This document shows positions 20,346 through 31,570 of a DNA stretch of 64,000 bases, piece after piece. The DNA comes from Erinaceus europaeus (taxonomy: Eukaryota > Chordata > Mammalia > Eulipotyphla > Erinaceidae). The notes below the pieces were generated by a model, which was given only the letters and a program-made list of their open reading frames with translations, was not told the origin of the DNA and did not search any database. The stretch covers positions 10,505,990 through 10,569,989 of the forward strand of contig NC_080164.1 of the NCBI RefSeq assembly GCF_950295315.1. Reading direction: 5' to 3'. Positions within the stretch are counted from its first letter, which is position 1. Each line of letters begins with the position of its first letter. The position numbers were made by a program, and so were the translations under genes.

Positions 20346-20699
20346 TGGTTAGCGGCCCTCCGTCAAGCATGCGGTTTCAGGTTCTCCAGGCTAAGTGCCT
20401 CTCCGGCAGGGGTGCCCCACAGCCCTCTGGTGCCCGCTCCGAGCTGGCCACCCAGGCCAGGCTTTGTGTGGGAGGAGTGTCCAAATGTTCCCCCACACTC
20501 CCTGACCACCTGGGAGGGGCAGTGGAGGAGATGGGGGCCCGGTTGCAGTTCCCTTGTTTCTTAGCACAGTCAGGCTGCAGGACCCCTGAGGCTGTTCCAG
20601 ATCTTGTACCTGCCTCAAGCCTTCTCTTCTGATTCCTCCCCAAAGAATGTTTCTGGCTAAGAAACTTCACTTTTTAAAATTTAAAATATGACTTAAAAT
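20346..20699. other. single-copy-looking sequence
   Basis: GC-rich, with overlapping 95-97-codon frames on both strands; neither has a recognised domain. Confidence 0.45.
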
Positions 20700-20905
20700 T
20701 TTTTAAATTATATTTTTATTTATTGGGTAGAGACAGCCAGAAATCAAGAGGGAAGGGGATGACAGAGAGGGAGAAAGACAGACAGACACCTGCAACATTG
20801 CTTCACCACCTGCAAAGCTTTCCCCCTGCAGGTAGGGCCCGGGGGCCCGGGTCCTTGCATGTTTTAACATGTGCACTCAATCAGGTATGCCACCACCCAG
20901 CCCTT
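20700..20905 (-). mobile_element. SINE-A, minus strand, B box deleted
   Basis: Tail and body are complete, with head CAATCAGGTATGCCACCACC. The usual GGCTTGAACC is missing: the sequence goes from GGGGGCCCGGGTCC directly to TTGCATG. Confidence 0.88.
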
Positions 20906-20929
20906 ACTTTTTTTTTTTTAAAGAGACAA

Positions 20930-21156
20930 TTTATTTCAATATATATTTATTTTATTTGGTAGGACAGAATTAAAAAAATAGTTTACTTATTTACTTTGGA
21001 TAGAGACTAGGAGAGATTGAAAGAGAAGGGGGAGACAGAGAAGGAGAGAGAAAAAGAGACACCCACAGCATTGCTTCACAGCCTGTGAAGCTTCCAAGTG
21101 GGGGCTGGGGGGTTGAACCCAGGTCCTTGCCTATTGAAACATGTGCACTGTGACCC
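20930..21156 (-). mobile_element. SINE-A, minus strand
   Basis: Body GACTAGGAGAGATTGAAAGA through GGTTGAACCCAGGTCC to a shortened head GTGCACTGTGACCCC. An A/T-rich, partly duplicated tail region lies at 20930-20990. Confidence 0.82.
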
Positions 21157-21243
21157 CGCTGCAGGTGGTGACTGGGGTCTTGAACCTAGGTCCTTGTGCA
21201 TGGTAACATGTGCACTTAACCAGGTGTGCCACGTCCTGGCCCC
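21157..21243 (-). mobile_element. partial SINE-A head in tandem
   Basis: A second SINE-A right part (GCTGCAGGTGGTGACTGGGG, CTTGAACCTAGGTCC, CTTAACCAGGTGTGCC) follows the first without a gap and in the same orientation. The pair forms a truncated tandem dimer. Confidence 0.8.
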
Positions 21244-22009
21244 CTGAATACTCAGTGTTCATCTGTTGAGGTCTGACTCCACGTTTCAGCCTGAACAACT
21301 GAAACATATAGGTATTCAGAGCCCAGGATGGTTGCACCTGGCCAAGGTGATTGGCAGTGCCTGCACATACCAGGTGGGGTTTCGAAGATCTGGAAGGGCA
21401 GCAAAGGCTTCCCCAGGCAGACATGGGTAGAAAGAACTCTCCAGGCTGATGCAGCGGAGGGCAGTTTGAATTACATGGGGCAGAATTCTTGTGCCTAGGT
21501 GGTGTGAGGTGAGATGAGGTTTGACGGCCAGGGTGGAGGGAGGCTGGGAATATGAGGCTATTCTGCCCCAGAGTGGGCTCCCTGCCTGCTGTGTCCTGTG
21601 GTCTCCCCACACCTCTTTCCTTCGACACATGACGTTCCTGGCCACTTGCACAGCCATCCTAAAAAGGTTCATCTTTTTGCCTTCTGGAGAATTTCTCCTC
21701 ATTCTTCAAAATCCAGCTGACTTGCCAACTCCTCCACATAGCCTTCCCTGACTGCTAATGTGCCTTAAGGATGGATCCCTGCCCTCTGGAACCCTTCCTT
21801 GGTGAGCTGGGGGGGTTCTGACCACCACCTACTAGAAGCTTTATTGGGGTGAGGGCTTGTGAAAAGCTGAGACCTTTTTCTGTCAATCTCTGAGTGTGTT
21901 TTTTTTTCTCCCCTATCTTGGTTTTTCCTCATCTGCAAAAAGGGAGAATAAAGTTGAACTGCAGTAAGTAGAACAAACACAGTGATGTATGCAATGTCTG
22001 ATCCTGAGT
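21244..22009. other. single-copy-looking sequence
   Basis: The 165- and 128-codon minus frames (21131-21702) overlap the SINE and each other and show no domain. A weak MIR-like phrase CCTCATCTGCAAAAAGGGAG lies near 21927. Confidence 0.45.
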
Positions 22010-22178
22010 TTGATTTTTATTAGAGACAAAGAGGTGGGGGAGAGAGAGAGAGAAAGAGAGAGAGAGACTAAGAATACAACACAGGAACTTCCTCCAGTGT
22101 GGTGGATGCTGGGCTCAAATCTAGGTTGCACACGTAGCAAAGTAGTGTATTATTCATGTGAGCTATTTCGCCGGTCCA
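22010..22178 (-). mobile_element. SINE-D, minus strand
   Basis: TTTTATTAGAGACAAAGAGG, GA tract, GGAACTTCCTCCAGTGTGGT, GGGCTCAAATCTAGG (B-box region), and head GTGAGCTATTTCGCCGGTCC. A good reference copy for this family. Confidence 0.8.
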
Positions 22179-22261
22179 TAACTCTACAGGGACTGGCCCA
22201 GAAGTGATGCCCCTTCCCACTCCTGGCTATATTTCACGTGCCCCACGATCTCACACACACA

Positions 22262-22307
<46 letters not shown>

Positions 22308-22559
22308 TTCTCGTCTTCTGCAACCTGGTTGTGAGATCCCCAAGCAGGCTTGTCTCTGGTACCCTCTGTATCCTCTGTAGGGACCAGATGCAGCCCAGGC
22401 TCACACCACCTGGACCACCTTGAGACCTGTCTCAGCAAAAAGCCTTCGCCACAAAGAAGGGAGTGAAACTGTTCAGGGCAAGTTAGAGATGTGGGGATCA
22501 AGTTTGTTTGTTTGCTTTTCTTAGGAATGTTCCGATTAAGCCAGAAACTTCCTGAAGTC
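22179..22559. repeat. single-copy sequence with (CA)n microsatellite
   Basis: A (CA)n run with one TACA interruption occupies about 22251-22304 (roughly 27 dinucleotides). The rest is unremarkable. The valine/cysteine-rich minus frame across it is an artefact. Confidence 0.9.
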
Positions 22560-23110
22560 ATACGATTCTCGTATCCCCCAGAGAAACATTGGAATAAAGT
22601 ATCCTCTTGTTGGAAGGAAAATTAGAGATCATTACTCCAGCGGTTTATAAAATTTGTGAAGGACATGAGCTAATTTTTCAAATGAAATTTGAGAGGGAAC
22701 TTTAAGTTGTACAGACAAGTGGAGCACAATCTTAGGGAAAACTCCATCAACGTTATCGATTACTGATGTGTTCATCAAGGCACAGTGATGAAAGTATTTG
22801 TCGTGTCATTTCAAACTTGTGAGATGAGATAAATCAAATTAAAATCACTTTGAAAAGTGGATTTATGTTTTCATCTCAAACATATAACAAAGAAAAGATT
22901 TACAACAAGATTGTCTCAATCAGCATAAAAATTGAATGTTGGTCTTTCTAGTAACCTTGACCTAATTTCCATTTCAGAAACCAACATGCCTCCATACTGT
23001 TTGTAAGTCTGGCAACTCACAGAGATGAGTTTATGCAAATATTGTTATTTCGGAAGCTGTTTTGCAACCTCCATTCCCTTCAGTCAATCCTACAGGTGGC
23101 AGGAAGGCTC
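22560..23110. promoter_or_regulatory. candidate conserved regulatory block 3
   Basis: About 550 bp with no repeat, low GC and many enhancer-like words: CAACGTTATCGATTACTGAT, AAATCAAATTAAAATCACTT, and a perfect octamer ATGCAAAT at 23033-23040. It is the longest such island in the window. Conservation cannot be tested here. Confidence 0.35.
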
Positions 23111-23207
23111 TGTTCTGAGACTCCCACAGTGAGTTTACCTGGTCTACCCTATGGACCTAATTTGTCAGGTCACACACACATTTTTGTCAGTGAATAACAG
23201 TATATTT

Positions 23208-23633
23208 ATTCTTTATTTTATTATTTTTTGCCTTCTATTTTATTTGGCAGGACAGAGAGAAATTGAGAGGGGTGGGGTAGGTTGAGAGCAAGAGAGAAAA
23301 AGAGACATGTGCAGACCTGCTTGACTGCTGGGGACGCTTCCTTCCCCACAGGTGGGGAGTGGGGCTTTGAACCCAGTTCCTTGCACATGGTAATGTGTGT
23401 ACTCAACCAGGTGCACAAGGACTCAGGTTCAAGCCCCTGGTCCCCATCTGCAGGGGGGAAACTTCACAAGCCATGAAACTATGCTGCAGGTGTCTCTCTT
23501 TCCCTCTCTATTTCTCTGCTTTCTCTTTGTCTCTATCAACAAAAAGAAAAAAAAAGAGTCCATTGGGAGTGATGACCTCATTCTATAGGCACAAGCAAGC
23601 CCCAGAAAGTACCCTGGTGGTAATAAAAGGAGC
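23208..23633. mobile_element. head-to-head SINE-A pair joined at GTGCAC
   Basis: A minus-strand SINE-A (about 23208-23411, ending CAACCAGGTGCAC) runs directly into a plus-strand SINE-A (about 23412-23560, starting GCACAAGGACTCAGGTTCAA). The plus copy lacks its A-box region. It continues with a 3' module (CACAAGCAAGCCCCAGAAAG, to about 23633) and the hexamer repeat. The two share the self-complementary GTGCAC at the joint, so the locus is a large imperfect palindrome able to fold back on itself. Confidence 0.85.
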
Positions 23634-23741
23634 GAGAAAGGGAGAGGGAGAGAAAGAGGGAGAGGGAGAGGGAGAGAAAGAGGGAGAGGGAGAGGGAGAG
23701 GGAGAGGGAGAGGGAGAGGGAGAGGGAGAGGGAGAGAGACC
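23634..23741. repeat. (GGGAGA)n hexamer microsatellite
   Basis: About 108 bp of GGGAGA units with a few GAGAAAGA interruptions, directly after the SINE-A 3' module. The Ser/Leu/Pro-rich minus frames are artefacts. Confidence 0.95.
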
Positions 23742-25227
23742 CTGAAATGAAGCAGATTTGAAGCCACATAGTAAATTCTTGGGTCTATAGGTTTCTGGGG
23801 GGGGGGTATGATGTGACACTGCTGACTGGGTCCACAAATGAGTAGACAGAGGCTTGGCCTGTGACAGGACATGTCAAGGTCACACAGAGGCTCTGGTGGT
23901 CTGGAACTAGAATCTAAGCCTCCTGTATCTCTCATCTCCACCCCAGGGCTCTTTCAACTGTAGTTTCTTTCCAAATGTGTGTAATTAAAAAATGGAGGGG
24001 GGTGTAGTTTGGCTTTTATTAGTAAGTTAGTCACCCAACTCTATACTTAGATTTTTTTACATGACACCTTTTTTTATCTGACAACGAAAAACATAAAACA
24101 GGTCACTTGCTAGAGTGCATAGCCCAACCCCACAATCTCACTCTGTGTCTTCCTGGCTCTCCCAGGGAAATCTGCTCTGGCGAGTGATAACCGGAATGGA
24201 TTTGGCCAGCCTGACTTAGACAGAAATGAGGATCTTACATTTACTCATGTGTCAGAAGAGTGAATAGTAAAGCTGGGAATTTGTGTTAATTAAAGAGCTT
24301 CATCATAAGACCTCAGGGAGAGAGTGGAAAACCTAAGATCTCTCCCTCTCTCTGGTACAGCTGTCCCAGATCCTGAGGATGATTTGTGGAGTTAGAGAGA
24401 AATTCTAACAATGTGGAGCGTATGGAAAAGTTTAAGGCAGAGAGGAGGGAACGGTTTCCAAGTGTTCAGGTTGACAGTGGAGAGTTGCAAAGCTTCCTTT
24501 CCCAGATTCTGCCTTTCCTGGCTGGACCTGATTCCCTCTGTGAAGTTTGATTCTCAGCTCCTAGACGGCACCGTGCACCCTGTGAGCATAGAGAGAAGGT
24601 GTCACAGAAAGAACCCAGTTTTCCCCCTCTTCTACAAGAAGGCATCAGAAAGCCTTGAGCTGGAGTGTGTTGGGTGCTCACTGATATCTGGTGCGATTGT
24701 TTGTTTCAAACTTCAGGTTACAAACCTCAGGTTTTGCCTGGCAGGTGCTCAGCACCCACTTCTGAGGGCTTATCAAGGGTGGGTGAGGGTCTCTTTTGTG
24801 TTGAGGTACCCACAGGGAGAATGGCTCTGCCCTGGACATTTGTCTGCCATCTGCTCAGCCAAGGAGGCTGGAAATCCCTTCCCAGGGAACAGAGTCTACT
24901 TGGGGTGCTGACACCCCAGAGGAGGAAGCTGAGGGTCTGATGGTCACCTTTGGAGCAATGTAAGTACATAACCGCTCCTTTACGGGTGGACATTTCCCAA
25001 AGGGGGAGAGCACAAGGTGCCTGGGAAGCTGAATAATGAGACAGGACAGAGGAGAGGAGAGAATAAAGGACTCCCTGAGGCTGTCGGGAGGGAGGGGTTG
25101 GGCCACCAGATCTATTTTCTTCTCAGGACAAGAAGAGTAAAGGGAGAGGTTACATTGTGGGGTATTTTGAGATGTTTCTTTCTGGGCCAAGAACAAAGAT
25201 AGCTCTGCATCAAATCAGTCTTTCTTT
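23742..25227. other. single-copy-looking sequence, 1.5 kb
   Basis: No recognised repeat. It contains a 166-codon plus frame (24411-24911) with no domain or signal I recognise, and competing 71-91-codon frames on both strands. It lacks a convincing exon context, so I do not annotate it as a gene. Confidence 0.5.
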
Positions 25228-25492
25228 TAAATTTTTTTATTGAGGGGACTAATGATTTACAGTAAATACAGTTGTTGATACATGTGTAAAATCTCTCAGT
25301 TTTCTGTAAAACATTCTCACCTCCAGGCTGGGTCCTACTTCATTATCATATGCACCAGGACCTGAAAGCCACCCCACTGCACCCCCACCACCCCACAGAG
25401 TCCTTTACAACACACCAAACTCAGTCTAAGTTCTGCTTTGTGTCTCCCCTTCTGTTTCTATTTCTCAACTTCTCTCTATGAATGAGACCATC
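25228..25492 (-). mobile_element. L1 3' UTR fragment
   Basis: Starts at the T-rich/TATTGAGGGGACTAATG junction and carries GTTGATACATGTGTAAAATC, TGCACCAGGACCTGAAAGCC and TGAATGAGACCATC. 5' truncated before ORF2. Confidence 0.85.
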
Positions 25493-25615
25493 AAGGCTGA
25501 CAGTTTAACTTTCCCCCTCCCTTTCTCCCTCTCCCTCTCTCCCCCCACCTCTCTCTCTCCCTCCCTGTCTGAAAAGGTCAGCCCCAAGTGCCAAAGCTCT
25601 GGTGATGACCAACAA
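25493..25615 (+). mobile_element. SINE tail-like fragment, low confidence
   Basis: CT-rich run (25511-25565) followed by GTCAGCCCCAAGTGCCAAAG. It resembles a degraded plus-strand SINE body and 3' module; the head is missing. Confidence 0.35.
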
Positions 25616-26659
25616 AACAAGAAACAAAGAGCCAAATCCAGATAGAATTTATCATACATACAAACTGCTTCTCCCTCACACCACTAAGAATACTGCTATG
25701 ATGCAAAAACCAGTTCTAACTGGGTCTCCAGAGTAATCAAATAAAAGCAGAGTCTTTTTCTTGACAGAGAATAGGCGGGGTAGCCATGTCAAACCCCTTC
25801 ACTAATTCTGACTGATGCTGCCTTTGTCCCATAGAGACTGGAACTTGAAGGGCCTGGGGGCAAAGAACGCAACCATGTGGACTCATCAGCCCCAGATCCA
25901 CACCCCATGTGACCCCCCCCCCCCTTGCTCTCCTGCCCCTAGTCCAGGTCTACTATGGGCTAAGCATGGAGTCATGTCTTGAAACCACACTGAACAGAAA
26001 ATCATATCCTTTGGCAGCTGCCGTTCCCAGCTGTGAGTGGTGAGCCCCACCCTGCCTCCCCCACCCGGAGTTCCTTGGCTAATTAGGAACATCTTTTCTA
26101 TACAGGCCACCTCTCAGGCATTCAGAGACAAGGGCAAAATGGGGTATCTCTCCCTTTATGGGGTTCAAGTCCTTTCCAAGGAACTTGTATGTGAGGAGTT
26201 ACAGGGGAGCTTGACAAAACAAACAGAAGAAATAAAAATGCTGGCCAGCAAGTCTTTTTTTGTTTAAAATTTTTAATTCCTTTTAATTGGCTTTTTCACT
26301 TGTAGCCCGAGTTAACCTTTGTGTGTAAGGGGGTGGCAGTGTCCCCAGGACATCTTGGGAACCTCAGAGGAAGTGGCTGACAAGCTTTCAGGGGACTGGG
26401 CCCTTGTTTTTGTCCACAAATGGACTGGGACAAACCTGGGGTGGAGGAGCATGGTCTGGCAAAGGAGGCCTTCTTAGTTCCTTTTTTTTTTTCTTTTTTC
26501 CTGACGTCATTACCAGATCACCTGAAGGATTTCTGGGCACTCCTATGGGGTGCTGGTTCGATGGTAGTTTTTTCTGGAATGACAAGCAATGGCCAGCTGC
26601 AGTTAGGAGCCCCATGTGATCGGGAGAACTTCTTTTCCTTGCCTTCCTGATAGCAAACA
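25616..26659. other. single-copy-looking sequence
   Basis: About 1 kb without a recognised repeat. Contains a C-rich run near 25913 and a T-rich run near 26480; short frames only. Confidence 0.5.
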
Positions 26660-27225
26660 GATAACAAAAATGTCCTGTAATTTATCCAGTGGACACTCAA
26701 ACACTTATTGGAAGGGACATACACACCCCTGTGTTCACAGCTGCGTTATTCACAATAGCCAAGAGTGGAAGCAGCCTAAATGCCCATCAACAGATGACTG
26801 ACTAAAGAAGTTAGAGATATGTATTCCTTGGAATACTACTCTGCAATCTGAAAAGATGGTATTATGTCCTTTGGGACAAATTGGATGGAACTGGAGATGA
26901 AAGACAGCTACCAGATGATTTCACTCATATGTGGAATCTAGAGATCTGATACACATGAACTTGCAAAAGGAAAGAAAGAAAGAAAGAAAGAAAGAAAGGA
27001 AGAAAGGAAGGAAGGAAGGAAGGAAGGAAGGAAGGAAGGAAGGAAGGAAGGAAGAAAGAACTGGAAGCCAACAAACTGTTTCTGAGATTCTGTGAGAACC
27101 AGGGTGATTCTCTTTGGGAGAGGGGACACAGCAGTTTGGTGGTGAGTGTGGTGTGGAATTCTACACTGTAAGTTTAAAATCTTATGATACTCTATTAAGA
27201 ATAAACACATTTTTAAAAATTAGCA
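26660..27225 (+). mobile_element. older L1 3' end interrupted by GAAA/GGAA repeat
   Basis: Plus-strand L1: CAGCTGCGTTATTCACAATA, CATCAACAGATGACTGACTA, CTTGGAATACTACTCTGCAA, TCACTCATATGTGGAATCTA, then 3' UTR and an A-rich end near 27225. A (GAAA)n/(GGAA)n microsatellite at about 26968-27060 interrupts the 3' UTR. ORF2 reading is destroyed. Judged older than the 28-kb L1 by its divergence. Confidence 0.82.
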
Positions 27226-27834
27226 AAAATAAACAACAACAATAAAAATTCTCTCTCCCTGTCTGAGCTGTGCTGAGAACCAGACAGGGCACCAGAGCTG
27301 AGCCAGCCAGAGGCTACAGGAAGTCGGGACTAACTCCCTGGGAGAGCAACTGGAGAGGGGGCCGGTGCAGGTGCAGCTGGACCCAGGGTGCCAAGGAGAG
27401 CAGAGCAGCACTTGAGTTGGCTGCAGAGAGCTAAGGCTTGACCCTCTCCTGCTTTCCCTTCCAGCCCTAGAGGCTGCTGGGCCCGTAGGTGGACAGTGCA
27501 CCTGCCCTGATTCACACAGTGCATTGTCTCCCCAGAGTTTTCTGAACATGTGACCAGAGGCCACGCCTCCTCTGACAGGTAAGACCTGTTGCAATGGACT
27601 GGAGGTCAGCTGAGGCCAGCATACCCCTAAAGTCTATACTGCCCAGCTCATCCTTTAGTGTTGGGGTGAAAGGTGCTACCATGCCCATGGTGAGGACAGT
27701 AGGGGTGGGTACCGCCAAAATGAAGAAGTCCGGAAAGATAGGGTGACTTTTGAATGTGGTTTGTCTCTTTATTGGCAATTAGCCTGAAATGAATTCAAGA
27801 ACACTGTTGACTCTTGTGCAGGCTGCCTGTAGAG

Positions 27835-27836
<2 letters not shown>
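27226..27836. other. single-copy-looking sequence
   Basis: GC-rich in its first half. The 124-codon minus frame (27220-27594) is Ser/Cys/Pro-rich with no domain recognised. Confidence 0.5.

Positions 27837-27888
<52 letters not shown>
27837..27888. repeat. (GT)n microsatellite
   Basis: About 26 uninterrupted GT dinucleotides, likely polymorphic. Confidence 0.97.
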
Positions 27889-27892
<4 letters not shown>

Positions 27893-27987
27893 GGGGCTTA
27901 GTCTTTGGTGTTAGACAGGCTTAATCATGACTCAGGGCTGTGACTGTTAGCCTCTTATGGAACAAGTGAACAGAGATTTGTAGAGTC

Positions 27988-29010
27988 CCTGAGACCCTTT
28001 TCTTTTCTTTTTCTTTTTTAAATTTCTTTATTGGGGAATTAATGTCTTACATTCGACAGTAAATACAATAGTTTGTACATGCATAACATTTCCCAGTTTT
28101 CCGTATAATAATAAAACCCCCACTAGGTCCTCTGTCATCCTTCTTGGATCTGTATTCCCCCCTCCTACCTACCCCAGAGTCTTTTATTTTGATGCAATAT
28201 GCCAATTCCAGTTCAGGTTCTACTTGTGTTTTCTCTTCTGATCTTGTTTTTCAACTTCTGCCTGAGAGTGAGATCATCCCATATTCATCCTTCTGTTTCT
28301 GACTTATTTCACTTAACATGAATTTTTCAAGGTCCATCCAAGATCGGCTGAAAATGGCGAAGTCACTGTTTTTTATAGCTGAGTAGTATTCCACTGTGTA
28401 TATAGACCACAACTTGCTCAGCCGCTCATCTGTTGTTGGACTCCTGGGTTGCTTCCAGGTTTTGGTTATGACAAATTGTGCTGCTAAGAACATATGTGTA
28501 CACAGATCTTTTGGGACAGGTGTTTTGGGTTCCTTAGGATATATCTCCAGGAGAGGAATTGCAGGATCATAGGGTAGGTCCATTTCTAGCCTTCTAAGAG
28601 TTCTCCAGAGTGTTCACCACAGAGGTTGGACCAACTGACATTCATACCAGCAGTGCAGGAGGGTTCCTTTGACCCCACAACCTCTCTAGCATTTGCTGCT
28701 GCTACCTTTTCTGATGTATGACATTTTCATAGGAGTGAAGTGGTATCTCATAGTTACCTTTATTTGCATTTCTCTGTCAATCAAAGATTTGGAGCATTTT
28801 TCATTTTTTTGGAGCATTTTCTCAGCCTTTTGGATTTCTTATGTGGTGAATAGTCTGTCCATGTCCTTTCCCCATTTTTGGATGGGGTTATTTGTTTTCT
28901 TGTTGTTGAGTTTGGCAAGCTCTTTATATAATTTGGTTATCAGCCTCTTGTCTGATGTATGGCATGTGAAGATCTCCTCCCATTCTATGAGGGGCCTGAG
29001 ACCCTTTTCT
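27988..29010 (-). mobile_element. 5'-truncated L1 with perfect 16-bp TSD
   Basis: The L1 body is 28004-28994 on the minus strand. CCTGAGACCCTTTTCT occurs exactly at 27988-28003 and at 28995-29010. The 3' UTR lies at the left after a T-rich tail. The C-terminal end of ORF2 is open for 110 codons (28251-28583), with the characteristic DPAIPLLEIYPKE and STAIEYYSAIKN-like region (EYYSAIKN). An in-frame TAA at 28839-28841 interrupts the upstream part (28839-29051). So it is a dead, fairly young insertion with typical L1 hallmarks: 5' truncation, A tail and TSD. Confidence 0.93.
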
Positions 29011-29102
29011 AGGCCAACTTCAAGGTCATCTGCGTATTGGAAATCACCCAAATCTTTGGGCTGGGTATTTGGTTGATGAAGATACTTAGAATCATCCCTT
29101 CC
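29011..29102. other. short single-copy-looking gap
   Basis: Pre-insertion target sequence between the L1 and SINE-C; nothing recognised. Confidence 0.4.
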
Positions 29103-29238
29103 GGGTGGGGGTAGACAGCATAATGATTGTGCAAAAAAACTCTCATGCCTGAGGCGCTAAAGTCCCAGGTTCTATTCCCCATATCACCATAAGCCAGAGC
29201 TGAGCAGTGCATCATTCCTTCTTTCTGTCTGTCACCAC
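29103..29238 (+). mobile_element. SINE-C, plus strand
   Basis: Head GTAGACAGCATAATGATTGT, CTCTCATGCCTGAGGCGC, B-box-like AGGTTCTATTCCCC, then CATAAGCCAGAGCTGAGCAG and a CT-rich end. No A tail is visible. Confidence 0.78.
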
Positions 29239-29780
29239 CCTGGGAGGAATCCAAGATTGTGGTCCAGTTAGCTTCCCAATAGAGGTCAGGATGGAGCTCT
29301 CCTAGGTGCTGAGAGCACAGCTCACTCTCCCAGAGAGCACATAATGCTGCAAATGAGTCTAAAGGGCCATCTCACTCACCCGATGGAATTTTCTTTGCCT
29401 TTGCTCGTGTGATCAGGAGCCCTCTTATAGGCTTAGTGGAAGAAGATGCTGACTGTGTTCTCCAGATTGCTGTGGGACATTGACCAAAGACTGAGCATGC
29501 CTGAGAAATCTAAGAAGGATGTATCCCCAGGATGGACTCCCAGGAGGAATATGATTCCACAGGCCTGGGAAGTAGTCACCTTTGAATCAGATACATTCAT
29601 AGCAGGATATTCTAGTCACCTGGGGGAAGTAGACACATGACACCTTAGGAAGAGTATGAAGAAGAGGAAGGCCACTGGGGCTATTCTCTTGATACACTGT
29701 GAGTATGGCCCATGAAACCAGACAGAGGTTTGAGTAGTTCAAGCCAGAGATGAGCACCGGGTTGGGCAGTGACTTCATCA
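29239..29780. other. single-copy-looking sequence
   Basis: No recognised repeat; a 64-codon plus frame at 29446-29640 is unremarkable. Confidence 0.5.
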
Positions 29781-30026
29781 CTGAGCTAATATTTTCTTTT
29801 TCTTTTTTTTTATTGGATAGGACAGAGAGAAATTGAGAGGGGGAGAGGGAGATAGAGGGCAAGAGAAAGATAGACACCTGCAGACCTGCTTCACCGCTTG
29901 TGAAGTGACAACCCCCCACCCCAGGTAGGGAGCTGGGGGTTTGAACTGGGATCATTTGTGGGTCTTTCTGCTTCATACTATGTGTGTTTAACCCAGTGCA
30001 ACGCTGCTGGACCCCCTGAGCTAATA
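29781..30026 (-). mobile_element. SINE-B, minus strand, with perfect TSD
   Basis: CTGAGCTAATA occurs at 29781-29791 and 30016-30026. Between them lie an A tail (inverted T8), GATAGGACAGAGAGAAATTG, a CTGCAG body and a head with GGTTTGAACTGGG. It lacks the CAA linker and 3' module, so it is a short form intermediate between types A and B. Confidence 0.92.
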
Positions 30027-30344
30027 ATCTTAAGAGACAACTCAGCAGGACTTAGTGATTATTCCATGTGGACGAGATGGGTAGAGGGAGGAGTCTTCTC
30101 TGACTGTCAGCTTACTGGCTTGGGAAACTGGATCGATGGTAATGCTAGTCACCACAGAGGAGAAACTGATTTTGGGGGGAGGGACATTGAGGGAAGAAAG
30201 TTAAGCTGATACATTTTGAGTGTGAGATGTCAGTGATACTTCTAATGGATTGTCTGATGGTAGGTCAAAACACAGTTGGATTTGGACAAAGTTCTGGAGC
30301 TTTGCAGAGAGGCAAGGGCTGGGGATATAGATGTGGGAGTCACA
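30027..30344. other. single-copy-looking sequence
   Basis: Nothing recognised. Confidence 0.45.
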
Positions 30345-31042
30345 CAAGGGTGGACATGGATTAAGAGATGGAAGCAAGTTGTGGAAAATAATCTGGAGAT
30401 TTCTCACAGCACTGGTAATGGACCTGCCCTGTGACCCAGAAATTTCTCTCCTGGGGATTTACCCAAAGGAAACAAAATCACCTATCAAAAGAGATCTATG
30501 TGCAACTATGCTCACAGAAGCATAATTTGTAATAGTCAAAACTTGGGAAGCAACCCAAGTGTTCAGTAACAGATGAATAGCTAGAACATTTTTTGGTTTA
30601 TATACACAGTAGAATACTACTCAGCTATTAAAAATCCTGACGGTATCTCCTTTGTGTCATCTTGGATGGAACTTGAAGATGCCATGTTAAGTGAGATAAG
30701 CCAAAAAGAGAAGAAAAAAAAGGAATGCTCTCACTTTGGGTGTGACTTAAGACATAGGGATAAGGAGAGAGGCTACAAAATAAACCATGAACTGGGCATG
30801 GTGTCTTGCATCAAAGCAAAGGACTTCAGGGAAGGAGAGAGAGGGAGGGGTGAGAGGGAGACCTAGGGGAATCTTGGGGTCCTGGTGCATAATGATTTAA
30901 AAAGATATAGGTTGTGGGTGAGAGTGTTCTGCTGGAAACATTCACAGGGAGATGAGAAGTTATACCTATGTTCAATGACTATGTTGTAAACCACTACTCT
31001 ACCCTACTCCCCAACAAAAATGAAAATTAAAAAAAAAAAGAG
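30345..31042 (+). mobile_element. older L1 3' end, plus strand
   Basis: ORF2 end is readable around 30331-30525 ([16 protein letters not shown] is the L1 signature), then broken. It continues through ATACTACTCAGCTATTAAAA, CATCTTGGATGGAACTTGAA and a 3' UTR to an A-rich end at 31022-31040. Divergence from the 28-kb copy shows an older subfamily. Confidence 0.85.
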
Positions 31043-31570
31043 ATGGCAAGATAGGGTGGGGGGACAAGTTGTGTAGAGTAAGAAGAAAGGGTGGGGAACA
31101 GACCTTGGTGGAATGTCTACCCTCCCTGGGAGTGCTGAGGCACTGAGTTCCATCATTTGCTCACAGTCTGTTTCCTCTCCAGCCCACACACCCCTCCTTT
31201 CACTCTGTAATCACACAGACACACGGATACAGAGAAATCACCACAGATGCAGGTTGGAGCTATTAATAGACTAAGGAACTATCTCTGGTGACAAGAAGCT
31301 ACAAAGTCCACGCAGAACTGCTCAGCCCATGAAGACCTGGAAAAGAGCTGGCGTTCCATTCTCAAGTCTGAAGGCCACTTGGAGGAAGGTCTCTTGGGGG
31401 AAATGTCTGCATTATTATTATTGTTATTTTCTTGCAATGCCAGAGCCTCATACATGCATGATTTCACCACTTCTGGGCTGACATTTTCATTCATTTTCAG
31501 GTAGTATGACAAAGGCAGGAAGGGAGAGACAGGCCACAGCTATCTCCCCTCTCCTAGTGCCCAGTGCCAT
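31043..31570. other. single-copy-looking sequence
   Basis: Contains a short (ATT)n run near 31410; otherwise nothing recognised. Confidence 0.5.

Noticed and set aside
24411..24911. 166-codon plus-strand frame in single-copy sequence
   Set aside because: No recognisable domain, no flanking splice signals I could defend, and competing frames on the other strand. The length is within chance for 64 kb of this composition.
28251..28583. Intact L1 ORF2
   Set aside because: Only the C-terminal 110 codons are open; the element is 5'-truncated and has a stop just upstream.
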